DNA from: Dehalococcoidia bacterium
Lineage (GTDB): Bacteria; Chloroflexota; Dehalococcoidia; Tepidiformales; Tepidiformaceae
Direction: 5' to 3'
Length of the DNA stretch: 60,384 nt
Assembly: GCA_009839725.1 (NCBI GenBank)
Contig: VXPF01000056.1
Coordinates: 1-60,384 of the forward strand
Position 1 is the first letter of the stretch; each line of letters starts with the position of its first letter. Under the pieces are notes generated by a model, which was given only the letters and a program-made list of their open reading frames with translations, had not been told where the DNA came from and ran no database searches. The translations under genes were made by a program, and so were the position numbers. Positions 9,294-18,027 of this stretch are shown piece by piece.

Positions 9294-9937
9294 CCCTGCT
9301 GCTCGTCCGGCACGGCGAGTCCGAAGGCAACGTCGAGGGCCTCATCCAGGGTCAGCTCGACAAGCCTCTGACCACACTCGGCCACGTGCAGGCGAACGCC
9401 GTCGCCGAGCGCCTCAAGGCCGACGGCGGCGCCGACCGCCTCGTCTCCAGCCCCCTCGCCCGCGCCCTCCAGACCGCCGAGGCCATCGGCAGCGCCCTTG
9501 GCCTGCCGGTCGCCACCGACAACCGCCTGATGGAGTACCACTTCGGCGAGCTCAGCGGCCTCACCTTCGCCGAGGTGGTCGAGCGCTACCCGAACTGGTC
9601 CTGGCTCATCGACCGCGAAGACACACCAGGCGAGTCTCTCCCCGGCGAGGAGGGCTGGGCCAGCTTCGACGCTCGCATCGCCGAGGCCCTCGCCGACCTG
9701 ATGGCGCTCGAAGGTCAGACGATCGTGGTGACCCACGGCGGCGTCATCATGGCCGCCATCAACGTCGCCCTGCGCATGCACGGCGCGACGAGTGGAGACG
9801 GACGCCGGGCGCGCTTCCCCATCAAGAACTGCGGCATCAGCGAGCTTGGTCGCGACCCCGAGGGGCGGCTCATCCTCCTCCGCCACAACGACGCCTGCCA
9901 CCTGCCCGCCGGCACGTCCTCCGTTGGGAGCTCCTAG
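9290..9937 (+). CDS. histidine phosphatase family protein (phosphoglycerate mutase-like)
   Basis: The branch-1 histidine phosphatase signature LVRHGESEGN is at the N-terminus and gives the phosphorylated histidine. SSPLARALQTAEAI follows, the catalytic acid lies in MEYHFGELSG, and the second histidine is in VVTHGGVI. At 215 residues it is a typical small cytoplasmic phosphatase; members include cobalamin and sugar-phosphate phosphatases, and the substrate is not predictable here. The GTG start overlaps the VWA stop codon, placing it at the end of the CbbQ-CbbO operon. Its 3' end overlaps convergent purS by 4 bases. Confidence 0.88.
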   Translation: MTLLLVRHGESEGNVEGLIQGQLDKPLTTLGHVQANAVAERLKADGGADRLVSSPLARALQTAEAIGSALGLPVATDNRLMEYHFGELSGLTFAEVVERYPNWSWLIDREDTPGESLPGEEGWASFDARIAEALADLMALEGQTIVVTHGGVIMAAINVALRMHGATSGDGRRARFPIKNCGISELGRDPEGRLILLRHNDACHLPAGTSSVGSS

Positions 9938-10197
9938 GCCGGCTCCTCTTCCCCCACCTCGCAGTGGTACCGCTCGATAACGGGGTTCGCGAGCAGCCGC
10001 GTGCACATGTCCTCGGCCAGCGACTGCGCCTCGTCCGCGCTTGCTGCCTCGATCGTGACCTCGAACAGCTTCCCCGAGCGCACGCCCGCCACCCCCGCGA
10101 AGCCGAGGCTGTGCAGCGCCGACGCGATCGTCAGCCCCTCCGGGTCGTTCACCGTCGGCTTCAGCGTCACCGCGATCGAGGCGAGGAAGCGGCTCAC
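9934..10197 (-). CDS. purS: phosphoribosylformylglycinamidine synthase subunit PurS
   Basis: PurS is the small subunit of the three-part FGAM synthase (PurS-PurQ-PurL), which converts FGAR to FGAM in purine synthesis. The 87-residue protein has the standard pattern: AVTLKPTVNDPEG, then IASALHSLGF, then VRSGKLFEV and a C-terminal VIERY(H/R)CEV. It overlaps the purC stop by 4 bases (GTGA), so the two are coupled. purQ and purL do not follow; the next gene is convergent, so they must lie elsewhere. Confidence 0.93.
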   Translation of the reverse strand: MSRFLASIAVTLKPTVNDPEGLTIASALHSLGFAGVAGVRSGKLFEVTIEAASADEAQSLAEDMCTRLLANPVIERYHCEVGEEEPA

Positions 10198-11090
10198 GCC
10201 GGGAGGTCCTCCCCCGTGAGCGTGCGGTAGAGCGTCAGGTAGCGATCCGTCGTCGCCGCCACCACGTCGTCCGGAACCTCCGGCGCGGGGTCCCCGTCCT
10301 TCCAGCCCGTCCCCACGAGCCAGTCGCGCACAGGCTGCTTGTCGAAGCTGGGCTGGGAACCGCCGGGCTTGTATTCCGAAAGCGGCCAGAAGCGGCTGCT
10401 GTCCGGCGTCAGCACCTCGTCGATGAGGATCGTCTCCTCGTTGCGCAGCCCGAACTCGAACTTCGTGTCGGCGATGATGATGTCTCGCTCCAGCGCAACC
10501 TGGTGGCCGTAGTCGTAGACGGCGCGGCTGCGCTTCGCCATCGCGTTCGCCACTTCCCCGCCGACGATGCCCTCAAGCTGCTCGTAGCTGATGTTCTCGT
10601 CGTGGAGGCCCACGTCCGCCTTCGTCGAGGGAGTGAAGAGCGGCTCCGGGAACCGGTCGGACTCCGAAAGCCCCTCGGGAAGCCCAATCCCGCAGACCGA
10701 GCCGTCGCGCTTGTACTCGCGCCACGCCGTGCCCGAGATGTAGCCCCGCACGATGCACTCGGCGTTGTGCGGCTGCGCCTTCCGCACCAGCATCGAGCGC
10801 CGGTAGCAGTTCTCCGGGACGGGGAAGGGCACGAGCTCTTCCGCGTTCGAGGCGTCGATGACGGCGACGAAGTGGTGCGGCACCACCTCGCCGATGCGCT
10901 CGAACCACCACGCCGAGAGCTGCGTCAGCACCTCGCCCTTGCGGGGAACGCCCGCCGGCAGCACCAGGTCGAGCGCCGAGATGCGATCGGTGGCGACGAT
11001 CAGCATGTGGTCGCCAAGGTCGTAGGTATCTCGCACCTTGCCCCGCACCATGGGAGCTGGCAGGTCGGTCTGGGTGACGACGTCGGTCAT
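10194..11090 (-). CDS. purC: phosphoribosylaminoimidazole-succinocarboxamide synthase (SAICAR synthetase)
   Basis: PurC joins aspartate to CAIR using ATP. The N-terminal GKVRDTYDLGD and DRISALDLVLP segments, together with SGTAWREYK and DTKFEFGL further on, are the family hallmarks. The 298-residue length fits the longer PurC type, with a C-terminal segment containing SRFWP and FDKQPVRDWL. It is the fourth gene of the operon that runs from purB (14018) to purS (9934), with 4-base overlaps on both sides. Confidence 0.95.
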   Translation of the reverse strand: MTDVVTQTDLPAPMVRGKVRDTYDLGDHMLIVATDRISALDLVLPAGVPRKGEVLTQLSAWWFERIGEVVPHHFVAVIDASNAEELVPFPVPENCYRRSMLVRKAQPHNAECIVRGYISGTAWREYKRDGSVCGIGLPEGLSESDRFPEPLFTPSTKADVGLHDENISYEQLEGIVGGEVANAMAKRSRAVYDYGHQVALERDIIIADTKFEFGLRNEETILIDEVLTPDSSRFWPLSEYKPGGSQPSFDKQPVRDWLVGTGWKDGDPAPEVPDDVVAATTDRYLTLYRTLTGEDLPA

Positions 11091-11884
11091 GGGTTCTCCT
11101 CCCGGATACGCAGGTAATAGAGGGTAATGGCGGCATGGGCAAACGCCGCCACGGGAATCGCGATTCCGCCCTGCAGGATCTGCAGGAGCGCGTCGATCAA
11201 CATCCGTAGCCCGCGGCTCATGCTCTCCGGCCCGGGGCTGACCGGCACCAGCAGGCCGATGAGCAGGGCCAGCCCCACCCCCACGATGATGACGCCGAGC
11301 AGTCGCAGCATATTCCCCTGCATCGTGCGCCAGCTTCGCGCGAGCGTTTCAATCGGTCCGAGCCCCTCCAGCAGGTACACCTGGTAGGCGATCCCGAAGC
11401 GCGCCACGAGGAACGGAATCACCGCCAGGCCAACGATCGTCAGCGCCAGCAGACCCCCGACGATGGCGAAGACCACTGTCAGCACGATCAGGCCGCCCAG
11501 GCGGGTGAACGCCGGGTCGAGCGCCTGTGTGAGCGTGACCGGCCGCCCCACGGCCACCGCCGCCACCGACACGATGGTCGCCCCCTGGGCGATCAGCCCG
11601 AGGACGAGAGCGAGGGCGACCACGATGACGAGGGCGAAGATCTGCCCCGCGCCCTCGGTGGCGCCCGTGATGCCCCCGCGGGGGTACATCTCGTCGGCGA
11701 ACACGCTGCTGTAGAGCAGGGCGGTCAGCACGATCGTCCCGATCACGAGGGGCGCCTGGATAGCCAGCAGCGGCAGCATGGTCTCGCGCGGGAAGTCGCG
11801 CATCAGGGTTGCCGCCGCGGTCAGGGTCTCGCCCACGCCCGGCTTCTCGGGGGTCTGGCTGGCCGGTGCTGGGCCTTCACTCAT
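11087..11884 (-). CDS. multi-pass membrane protein, paralogue A in the purine operon
   Basis: About 265 residues with roughly six hydrophobic segments and a short charged N-terminus (MSEGPAPASQTPEKPGVGET). The first helix region reads AAATLMRDFPRETMLPLLAIQAP. The C-terminus ends with a helix and ITLYYLRIREENP. The neighbouring gene product (11890-12726) has the same plan, including a GP(I/V)E(T/A)(L/I) loop and the closing FYLRIRE motif. The two are tandem paralogues, loosely like the membrane domains of glycerophosphodiester phosphodiesterase-type proteins. Function is unknown. The ATG at 11884 was chosen because the readable frame upstream does not look like this family. Confidence 0.7.
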   Translation of the reverse strand: MSEGPAPASQTPEKPGVGETLTAAATLMRDFPRETMLPLLAIQAPLVIGTIVLTALLYSSVFADEMYPRGGITGATEGAGQIFALVIVVALALVLGLIAQGATIVSVAAVAVGRPVTLTQALDPAFTRLGGLIVLTVVFAIVGGLLALTIVGLAVIPFLVARFGIAYQVYLLEGLGPIETLARSWRTMQGNMLRLLGVIIVGVGLALLIGLLVPVSPGPESMSRGLRMLIDALLQILQGGIAIPVAAFAHAAITLYYLRIREENP

Positions 11885-11889
11885 GGGAC

Positions 11890-12726
11890 CTACCACCCAC
11901 TGCCGTGCGCCGGCTCCAGGCGAGGGCCCGCCTCCCGGACTGGGCTTGTCTCCCGAATGCGCAGGTAGAACATCGTCAACGCCACGGCGCCGAACACGGC
12001 AACGGGGATGCCGATCAGGCCCATGAGGATGATCCGTAGTGCGTCGGGGGCCGGCCCGAGCGCGAAGCTGATGCCCACCTGTATCCCCGCCACCGCCACG
12101 AGCGCCAGCAACATGACTCCGAGCAGCCGCGGCATGTGCCCGCTCGCCATGCTCCAACTCTCGCCAATGGCCTCCACGGGGCCTGCCTCGTCCAGGATGA
12201 ACGTCTGGAGAGCGAGTGCCAGGCGCGTCATCACGTAGAGGAAGGGCGGCAGGCCGATGACCAGCGCCAGCACGGCTGTCAGCCACCCTTCTGCACCTGC
12301 CGCCGCTGCGACCCCGGCGGTCACGCAGATGGGCAGCGCAGCCAGTATCAGGATGATGAAGTCGAGCACGAAGAAGGCGAGCAACGGCAACAGCCGGCGA
12401 AGGACGGGGGCGAACATGCTGCCCAGGCCGGGGCGTACCCCACTTGCCAGCGCTCCTGCCGCCACGATCACTGCCGCCCAGCCGAGGGTGCCGATCAGCG
12501 ACACCGCAGTTGAGTGGAGCAGGTCCGTTCCCAGCGACAACCCTTCACCGTTGAGTGTGAGGCCCCAGACGATGAGCTGTTCGAGGACGATGAGCGCCTG
12601 CACGATCGCATAGGGAGCCAGCAACTCAACCGGATGCGCCCGCATAAGCGCGACGGATGCGCCCAGCGTCTCAAACACACCCGGCTTCGGGAGCGGCCGG
12701 GAGATCTCCCCAGCCGCGGCTGTCAC
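11890..12726 (-). CDS. multi-pass membrane protein, paralogue B in the purine operon
   Basis: About 278 residues with six or so hydrophobic segments (for example LLPLLAFFVLDFIILILAAL) and the same overall order as its downstream paralogue. Both contain 'PGxxETLxAxxxLMR', a GPVEAIGESW-type loop and a closing MFYLRIRE. The GTG at 12726 overlaps the purB stop (GTGA), which supports this start and translational coupling to purB. A role linked to purines, such as transport, is only guilt by association. A membrane-stress or lipid role is equally possible. Confidence 0.68.
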   Translation of the reverse strand: MTAAAGEISRPLPKPGVFETLGASVALMRAHPVELLAPYAIVQALIVLEQLIVWGLTLNGEGLSLGTDLLHSTAVSLIGTLGWAAVIVAAGALASGVRPGLGSMFAPVLRRLLPLLAFFVLDFIILILAALPICVTAGVAAAAGAEGWLTAVLALVIGLPPFLYVMTRLALALQTFILDEAGPVEAIGESWSMASGHMPRLLGVMLLALVAVAGIQVGISFALGPAPDALRIILMGLIGIPVAVFGAVALTMFYLRIRETSPVREAGPRLEPAHGSGW

Positions 12727-14018
12727 GTCAGCCCGAGCCGCTCGAACGTCGAGCCGGCGTTGCGCAGGTAGTAGCCGTAGTCGAACAGCGACCGCAGCCG
12801 TTCCTCGTCGAGGCGTGAGGAGACGTCCTCGTCGGCCAGCAGTAACGAGAGGAACGGCTCCCGTTCCTGCCAGGCGACCATCGCGTTGCGCTTCACGAGC
12901 CCGTACGCCTCCTGGCGGCTCAGCCCGGTCTCGATGAGTTCCAGCAGCACCCGTTGCGAGAAGACCAGCCCGTACGAGGCGTCGAGGTTCTCGCGCATGC
13001 GCTCCGGATACACCACCAGCCCCTCGGCGATGTCGGTGAACAGCGCCAGCATGTAGTCCAGGACGAGGCAGGCATCGGGGAAGACGATGCGTTCGGTCGA
13101 GGAGTGGCTGATGTCGCGCTCGTGCCAGAGGGCGACGTTCTCCATGGCCGTGTTGGCGTAGCCGCGCAGCACCCGCGCAAGACCGGTGATGCGCTCGCAC
13201 TTCTCCGGGTTGCGCTTGTGCGGCATCGCGCTCGAGCCCGTCTGGCCGGCGGCAAAGGGCTCCTCCGCCTCCAGCACCTCCGTGCGCTGCAGCCCCCGCA
13301 CCTCCGTCGCGAATTTCTCCAGCGAGGCGCCCGTGAGCGCGAGCGCGCTCACGAACTGCGCGTGCCGGTCGCGCTGGATGACCTGCGTCGAGGCGTGCTC
13401 CACCCCGAGCCCCAGCGTCGTGCAGGTCGCCTCCTCGATCTCGGGCGGGATCGAGGCGTGCGTGCCCACGGCCCCGCTGATCGCCCCCACCGCGATCGTC
13501 TCGCGCGCGGCCTGCAGCCGCTCGTGGTTGCGCCGCATCTCCGCGACCCACACGGCCACCTTCAGCCCGAACGTGGTCGGCTCCGCGTGGACGCCGTGCG
13601 TGCGTCCCGGGCAGAGGGTGTCCCGGTGCTCGCACGCCAGCCGTTCCAGCGCCGCCGTCAGGCGCTCGGCGCCCGCGATCAGCAGGTCGCTCGCGTCCCG
13701 TAGCTGGAGCGCCGTGGCCGTGTCCCAGACGTCGCTGGTCGTGAGGCCGTAATGGACATAACGCGATTCCTCGCCCAGAGAGTCCGCTACCGATTGCAGG
13801 AAGGCGGTCATGTCGTGGTGGGTGACCGCGAGGTACTCGTTCACCTTGTCGACATCGAAGGTGGCGTTGGCGCGGATCTGCCGCGCTGCCTCCACCGGCA
13901 TCTCGCCCGCGGCGGCGCGCGCCTCGCACACCGCGATCTCGACCTCGAGCCAGCGCTCGAACTTCGCCTGCTCGCTCCAGATGGCGGCCATTTCGGGCCG
14001 CGAGTAGCGGGGGATCAC
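12723..14018 (-). CDS. purB: adenylosuccinate lyase
   Basis: PurB removes fumarate from SAICAR and from adenylosuccinate. The fumarase/aspartase signature [11 protein letters not shown] contains the catalytic serine loop. TTSDVWDTA, the [14 protein letters not shown] histidine segment and the C-terminal region confirm PurB rather than argininosuccinate lyase. At 431 residues it is the standard bacterial length. It is the first gene of the operon purB - membrane protein B - membrane protein A - purC - purS. The ATG at 14018 begins [14 protein letters not shown], the typical PurB N-terminus. Confidence 0.95.
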   Translation of the reverse strand: MIPRYSRPEMAAIWSEQAKFERWLEVEIAVCEARAAAGEMPVEAARQIRANATFDVDKVNEYLAVTHHDMTAFLQSVADSLGEESRYVHYGLTTSDVWDTATALQLRDASDLLIAGAERLTAALERLACEHRDTLCPGRTHGVHAEPTTFGLKVAVWVAEMRRNHERLQAARETIAVGAISGAVGTHASIPPEIEEATCTTLGLGVEHASTQVIQRDRHAQFVSALALTGASLEKFATEVRGLQRTEVLEAEEPFAAGQTGSSAMPHKRNPEKCERITGLARVLRGYANTAMENVALWHERDISHSSTERIVFPDACLVLDYMLALFTDIAEGLVVYPERMRENLDASYGLVFSQRVLLELIETGLSRQEAYGLVKRNAMVAWQEREPFLSLLLADEDVSSRLDEERLRSLFDYGYYLRNAGSTFERLGLT

Positions 14019-14155
14019 GGGGCGCTCCGGGAAGGATGGGGCTGTGGCGATGCCATCGCTTCAATCATAGCTCGGGGAGCCCTTGTGCGAGCCTCCCGCT
14101 GTTCGTAATTCACGGGTGCCAGCGTGTAGACTGCCGCTCCGCCGGGAGGTGCCGA

Positions 14156-14980
14156 GTGGAAGAGTTTCGCGGTCGAACAGCGGTTGTCACCGGAGGTGGT
14201 GGCGGTATCGGCAAGGCGATGGCCGTCGCCTTCGCCCAGGAGGGGATGAACGTCGTCATCGGCGAGATCGACATGGACGCCGCCGCCTCGGCGGTCGCCG
14301 AGGTCGAGTCGCACGGGGTGCGCGCCATCGCCGTCCAGAACGACGTCTCCGACCGCGCCTCCATGCAGGCCCTCGCCGATGCCACCAACGAAGCCTTCGG
14401 CGACTGCCACGTCCTCTGCAACAACGCGGGCGTTGTCACCTTCAAGCTCGCCCAGGACATGACCGAGGCTGACTGGGACTGGGTGGTCGGTGTCGACCTC
14501 TACGGCGTTATCTACGGCATCCAGGCCTTCCTCCCGGGCATGGTGGCGGCGGGGGAGGGCGGCCACATCGTGAACACCGCTTCGATCGCCGGCCTCGTGG
14601 CCCCGGCCACGCCCGGCATCTCGTCCTATTCGACCGCCAAGTACGGCGTCGTCGGCATCTCCGAGGCGCTCGCGCAGGACCTCGCCCCGCACAACATCGG
14701 CGTGAGCGTCCTCTGCCCGGGCGGCGTCCGCTCCCGCATCGTCGAGGCGGGGCGTAACCGGCCGGACGAGTTCGGCGGTCCCGAGACCCCCGACACGCGC
14801 ATGATGATGACCGGGGAGAGCGTTCCCCAGGAGATGATCGAGCCCGAGGACCTCGCCCAGAAGGTCCTGAACGCCATCCGCGGCAACCACCTCTACGTGG
14901 TCAGCCATCCCGAGACGCAGCCCGCCGTCGAGGCCCGCTTCCAGCGCATCCTCGACGCCTACGACCTCATCCCCAGCTAG
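14156..14980 (+). CDS. short-chain dehydrogenase/reductase (SDR)
   Basis: A classical SDR of about 274 residues: TGGGGGIG cofactor motif, NNAG, and catalytic Ser with YSTAK (YxxxK). The acidic residue at the end of beta-2 (EIDMD) suggests NAD rather than NADP. The substrate is unknown. I chose the GTG at 14156 because GGGAGGT lies just upstream and the protein then begins directly with VEEFRGRTAVVTGG. The gene is followed after 24 bases by two ThuA-like genes on the same strand, which may share a pathway. Confidence 0.87.
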   Translation: MEEFRGRTAVVTGGGGGIGKAMAVAFAQEGMNVVIGEIDMDAAASAVAEVESHGVRAIAVQNDVSDRASMQALADATNEAFGDCHVLCNNAGVVTFKLAQDMTEADWDWVVGVDLYGVIYGIQAFLPGMVAAGEGGHIVNTASIAGLVAPATPGISSYSTAKYGVVGISEALAQDLAPHNIGVSVLCPGGVRSRIVEAGRNRPDEFGGPETPDTRMMMTGESVPQEMIEPEDLAQKVLNAIRGNHLYVVSHPETQPAVEARFQRILDAYDLIPS

Positions 14981-15004
14981 CCGCACCGCCGAGAGGAGCG
15001 AGTC

Positions 15005-15826
15005 ATGTCCGTCAAGGTCCTGGTTGTCACGAAGGGCCACCCCTTCGACTACAACGGCTTCTACGCCATGTTCGATGAGAACCCCGAGCTGCTCACCACG
15101 CAGGTCGAGCAGCCGGCCGCGCAGGTGATGCTGCGCCCCGAAAACGTGGCCGAGTACGAGGTCGTCTGCTTCTACGACATGTGGGGGACCGAGAGCCCCG
15201 ACGGCGGCGCGAGCTTCGTGCCCGCCCCCGACGAGTACCAGCAGAGCATCGCCGCCCTGCTCGAGAGCGGGAAGGGCATCGTCATGATGAACCACGCCAT
15301 CGTGCAGTGGCCCGCCTGGCCCGGCTGGCGGGATGTGAGCGGCACCTCCTTCCTCCTGACCGAGGGCGAGGTCTTCGGCGAGATGACTCCGGGCTCGGGC
15401 TACCGGGGCGGCGCCGTCGACCCGCGCGGCAACCCGACCGGCACCGTCTCCGCCGATCCCGGCGCCGCCGGCCACCCCGTCCTCGAAGGCGTCGACCCCT
15501 TCACCATCGAGGACGAGCTCTACCTGACCTCCAAGCGCTTCGAGTCCCAGCCGGACATCCTGCCGCTCATGCGCACGGACTATCCGATGGTGAAGGAGAA
15601 CTTCAACCCGCCGCCCCTGGCTCCCGCCGACGAGCAGGCCGGCTGGGACCATCCCGAGGGCAGCAACCTCGTGGTCTGGGCGAAGAAGAGTGTGAACTCC
15701 CCGGTCATCGCCATGCAGATCGGCGATGGCCCCAACTGCTACGCCAACCCCGGCTTCCGCAAGCTCCTCAGCAACGCCCTGCACTGGGTCGCGACCGAGG
15801 ACGCGCGCGCCTGGGCGGCCAGCTAG
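15005..15826 (+). CDS. ThuA-like domain protein, copy 1
   Basis: A 273-residue protein with a class I glutamine-amidotransferase-like fold of the ThuA (trehalose utilisation) type. It has KVLVVTKGHPFDYNGFY at the N-terminus, a LLESGKGIVMMNHA strand-turn and a WPAWPGW motif before a GTSFLL segment. ThuA-like proteins are linked to sugar utilisation, but activity is poorly defined. No signal peptide is visible. The gene is followed after 32 bases by a near-duplicate. This copy has an insertion of about six residues (TESPDGGASF region) absent from copy 2. Confidence 0.8.
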   Translation: MSVKVLVVTKGHPFDYNGFYAMFDENPELLTTQVEQPAAQVMLRPENVAEYEVVCFYDMWGTESPDGGASFVPAPDEYQQSIAALLESGKGIVMMNHAIVQWPAWPGWRDVSGTSFLLTEGEVFGEMTPGSGYRGGAVDPRGNPTGTVSADPGAAGHPVLEGVDPFTIEDELYLTSKRFESQPDILPLMRTDYPMVKENFNPPPLAPADEQAGWDHPEGSNLVVWAKKSVNSPVIAMQIGDGPNCYANPGFRKLLSNALHWVATEDARAWAAS

Positions 15827-15858
15827 CCCGTATTCCAACCACCAGAAGGAGCGGAACG

Positions 15859-16662
15859 ATGGCAGTGAAGGTACTCGTCGTGACCAAGGGCCACGGCTTC
15901 AACTACAACGGCTTCTACTCGATGTTCGACGACAATCCCGAGCTGCTCACCACGCAGGTCGAGCAGCCGGCCGCGCAGGTGCTCCTGCGCCCGGAGAACG
16001 TGGCCGAGTACGACGCCGTCTGCTTCTACGACATGTGGGGCGTCGACTTCTCCCCCGCGCCCGAGGAGTACCAGCAGAGCATCGCCGCCCTCCTCGAGAG
16101 CGGGAAGGGCCTCATGCTGATGAACCACGCCCTCGTGGAGTGGCCCGCCTGGCCAGGCTGGCGCGACGTGAGCGGTACCTCCTTCCTCCTGACCGAGGGC
16201 GAGGTCTTCGGCGAGCTCACCCCCGGTTCGGGCTATCGTGGCGGCGGCGCCGACCCCCGCGGCAACGGCCGCGGCAAGGTCACGCCCGACCCCGCCGCCG
16301 CCGGCCACCCCGTCATCGAAGGAATCGAGGACGGCTTCGTCGTGCAGGACGAGCTCTACCTGACCTCGAAGAACTTCGAGGCCCAGCCCGACATCCTGCC
16401 GCTGATGCGTACCGACTACCCGATGGTGCAGGAGAACTTCAACCCGCCCCCGATGGCTCCCCCGGAAGAGAAGGAGCGCTGGTCTCACCCCGAGGGCAGC
16501 GACCTCGTCGTCTGGGCGAAGAAGAGCGGCAACTCGCCGGTCGTCGCCACCCACCTCGGTGACGGCCCCGGCTCCTACGAGAGCGAAGGCTTCCGCCGGC
16601 TCCTCCACAACACCCTGCACTGGGTCGCCTCGGAGGAAGCGCGGGCCTGGGCCGCCAGCTAG
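15859..16662 (+). CDS. ThuA-like domain protein, copy 2
   Basis: A 267-residue tandem paralogue of the preceding gene. The two share long identical blocks, such as NPELLTTQVEQPAAQV and RDVSGTSFLLTEGEVFGE, and diverge mainly near the middle loop and around the DEL-YLTSK region. The ATG at 15859 is preceded by AGAAGGAGCG. The close similarity of both nucleotide and protein sequence points to a fairly recent duplication. Function is presumed as for copy 1, in the ThuA-like hydrolase/isomerase fold. Confidence 0.8.
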   Translation: MAVKVLVVTKGHGFNYNGFYSMFDDNPELLTTQVEQPAAQVLLRPENVAEYDAVCFYDMWGVDFSPAPEEYQQSIAALLESGKGLMLMNHALVEWPAWPGWRDVSGTSFLLTEGEVFGELTPGSGYRGGGADPRGNGRGKVTPDPAAAGHPVIEGIEDGFVVQDELYLTSKNFEAQPDILPLMRTDYPMVQENFNPPPMAPPEEKERWSHPEGSDLVVWAKKSGNSPVVATHLGDGPGSYESEGFRRLLHNTLHWVASEEARAWAAS

Positions 16663-16668
16663 CGAGCG

Positions 16669-17844
16669 CTAGCGCAGCCCCCGGAAGGTGGCGCGGATGC
16701 CGCGCACGATCGCCTCGGGCTCCTCTGCGGGCGCGAAGTGCCCGCCTGCGGGGTGCGAGTCCCAGTGCACGAGGTTCCAGTACTCGCGCTGCTGCTCGCT
16801 CGGCTCCTGTGGCGCCCCCGGACCGTGGAACGTGAGCCCCGTCGGCGCCTCGACCACGGGCACGCGGTTGTGGCTCGGCTGCCACTGGTTCCAGGCCGCC
16901 TCGTAGTAGTACCGCACCGACGTCACGAAGGCGTCCGTCGCCCAGTACAGCATCATCGTCGTCAGCAGGTCGTCCTTGGAGAAGCGCGACTCCACGTCGC
17001 CGTTCGTGTCGCCCCAGTTGCGCCGGCGCTCGAGGATCCAGGCGCACAGCCCGATCGGCGAGTCGTGCGCCATGAGGGCCAGCGTCTGGGGGTCGAGGGC
17101 CTGCACGGCCACGTGCGCCGAGTAGTAGCGCAGCCGCGCGAGATTCGCCTCGCGCGCCGGACCCGGCGGCATCGAGGCGAGCCCGGGATCGCCCAGCACC
17201 CAGGGGCGGTCGTGCGTGAACATGTGCAGCATGATCGCGTCCGTCAGGTGGATGCCGATCAGGTGCTCGGCGTACTTGTGCCCGAGCTGGCTCGTGACGA
17301 GCGCCCCCCAGTCCCCGCCCTGCGCCGCGAAGCGGTCGTAGCCGAGCACCTCGCGCATCAGCGTCACCCAGAGATCGGCCGTCCGCCAGTAGTTGATCCC
17401 AGGAGTGGTCAGGGGTGTGGAGAAGCCGTAGCCGGGGAGGGAGGGCACGACCACGTCGAAGGCGTCGGCGGGGTCGCCGCCGTGGGCGGCAGGGTCGGTA
17501 AGGGGGCCGATCACGTGGCGCAGGTCCCAGTACGTCCAGGGCCAGCCGTGCGACAGGATGATGGGGATCGGGTTGGGCCCCTTCCCCCGCTCGTGCACGA
17601 AGTGGATCGGCATCCCCTCGATCTCGACGCGGTAGTTCGCGAAGGCGTTCATCTCCGCCTCGTGCGCGCGCCAGTCGTAGCGATGCAGCCAGTGGTCCGC
17701 GAGCTCGCGCAGGTAGTCGCCGTTCACGCCGTACGCCCATCCTTCGTTGGCGAAATCGGGCGCCCAGTTGATGCGCTCCAGCCGCTCGCGCAGGTCCTGG
17801 AGCTTCTCCTCGGGTATGGCGATGGTGAATGATTCGGCTTGCAT
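16669..17844 (-). CDS. epoxide hydrolase (EHN plus alpha/beta hydrolase)
   Basis: The 391-residue protein has the epoxide-hydrolase N-terminal domain (IPEEKLQDLRERLERINWAPD, then W-LHRYDWRAHEAEMN) followed by an alpha/beta-hydrolase core. HGWPWTYWD provides the oxyanion HGWP motif, QGGDWG holds the nucleophilic Asp, and a C-terminal GGHFAPAEEPE segment carries the catalytic His. It would add water to an epoxide to form a diol. The gene converges on the ThuA pair with 6 bases between stops. Its substrate is not determined. Confidence 0.9.
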   Translation of the reverse strand: MQAESFTIAIPEEKLQDLRERLERINWAPDFANEGWAYGVNGDYLRELADHWLHRYDWRAHEAEMNAFANYRVEIEGMPIHFVHERGKGPNPIPIILSHGWPWTYWDLRHVIGPLTDPAAHGGDPADAFDVVVPSLPGYGFSTPLTTPGINYWRTADLWVTLMREVLGYDRFAAQGGDWGALVTSQLGHKYAEHLIGIHLTDAIMLHMFTHDRPWVLGDPGLASMPPGPAREANLARLRYYSAHVAVQALDPQTLALMAHDSPIGLCAWILERRRNWGDTNGDVESRFSKDDLLTTMMLYWATDAFVTSVRYYYEAAWNQWQPSHNRVPVVEAPTGLTFHGPGAPQEPSEQQREYWNLVHWDSHPAGGHFAPAEEPEAIVRGIRATFRGLR

Positions 17845-18027
17845 GAAGGGCCTCCCTCTTCCGGTCGTGGGGCCGCGAGTCTAGCGCCCCCGCCGTCCGC
17901 GGGAGGCATTCACGAGGCTGGCCAACATAACAATTTCGCATCTTGCCAGCCGCAATTGAAAGGCCGTTCTAAGGGAGCTACTGTCACCCTGCGCGTCGGG
18001 GGACGGCGCATACACAAGGGGGATCTC

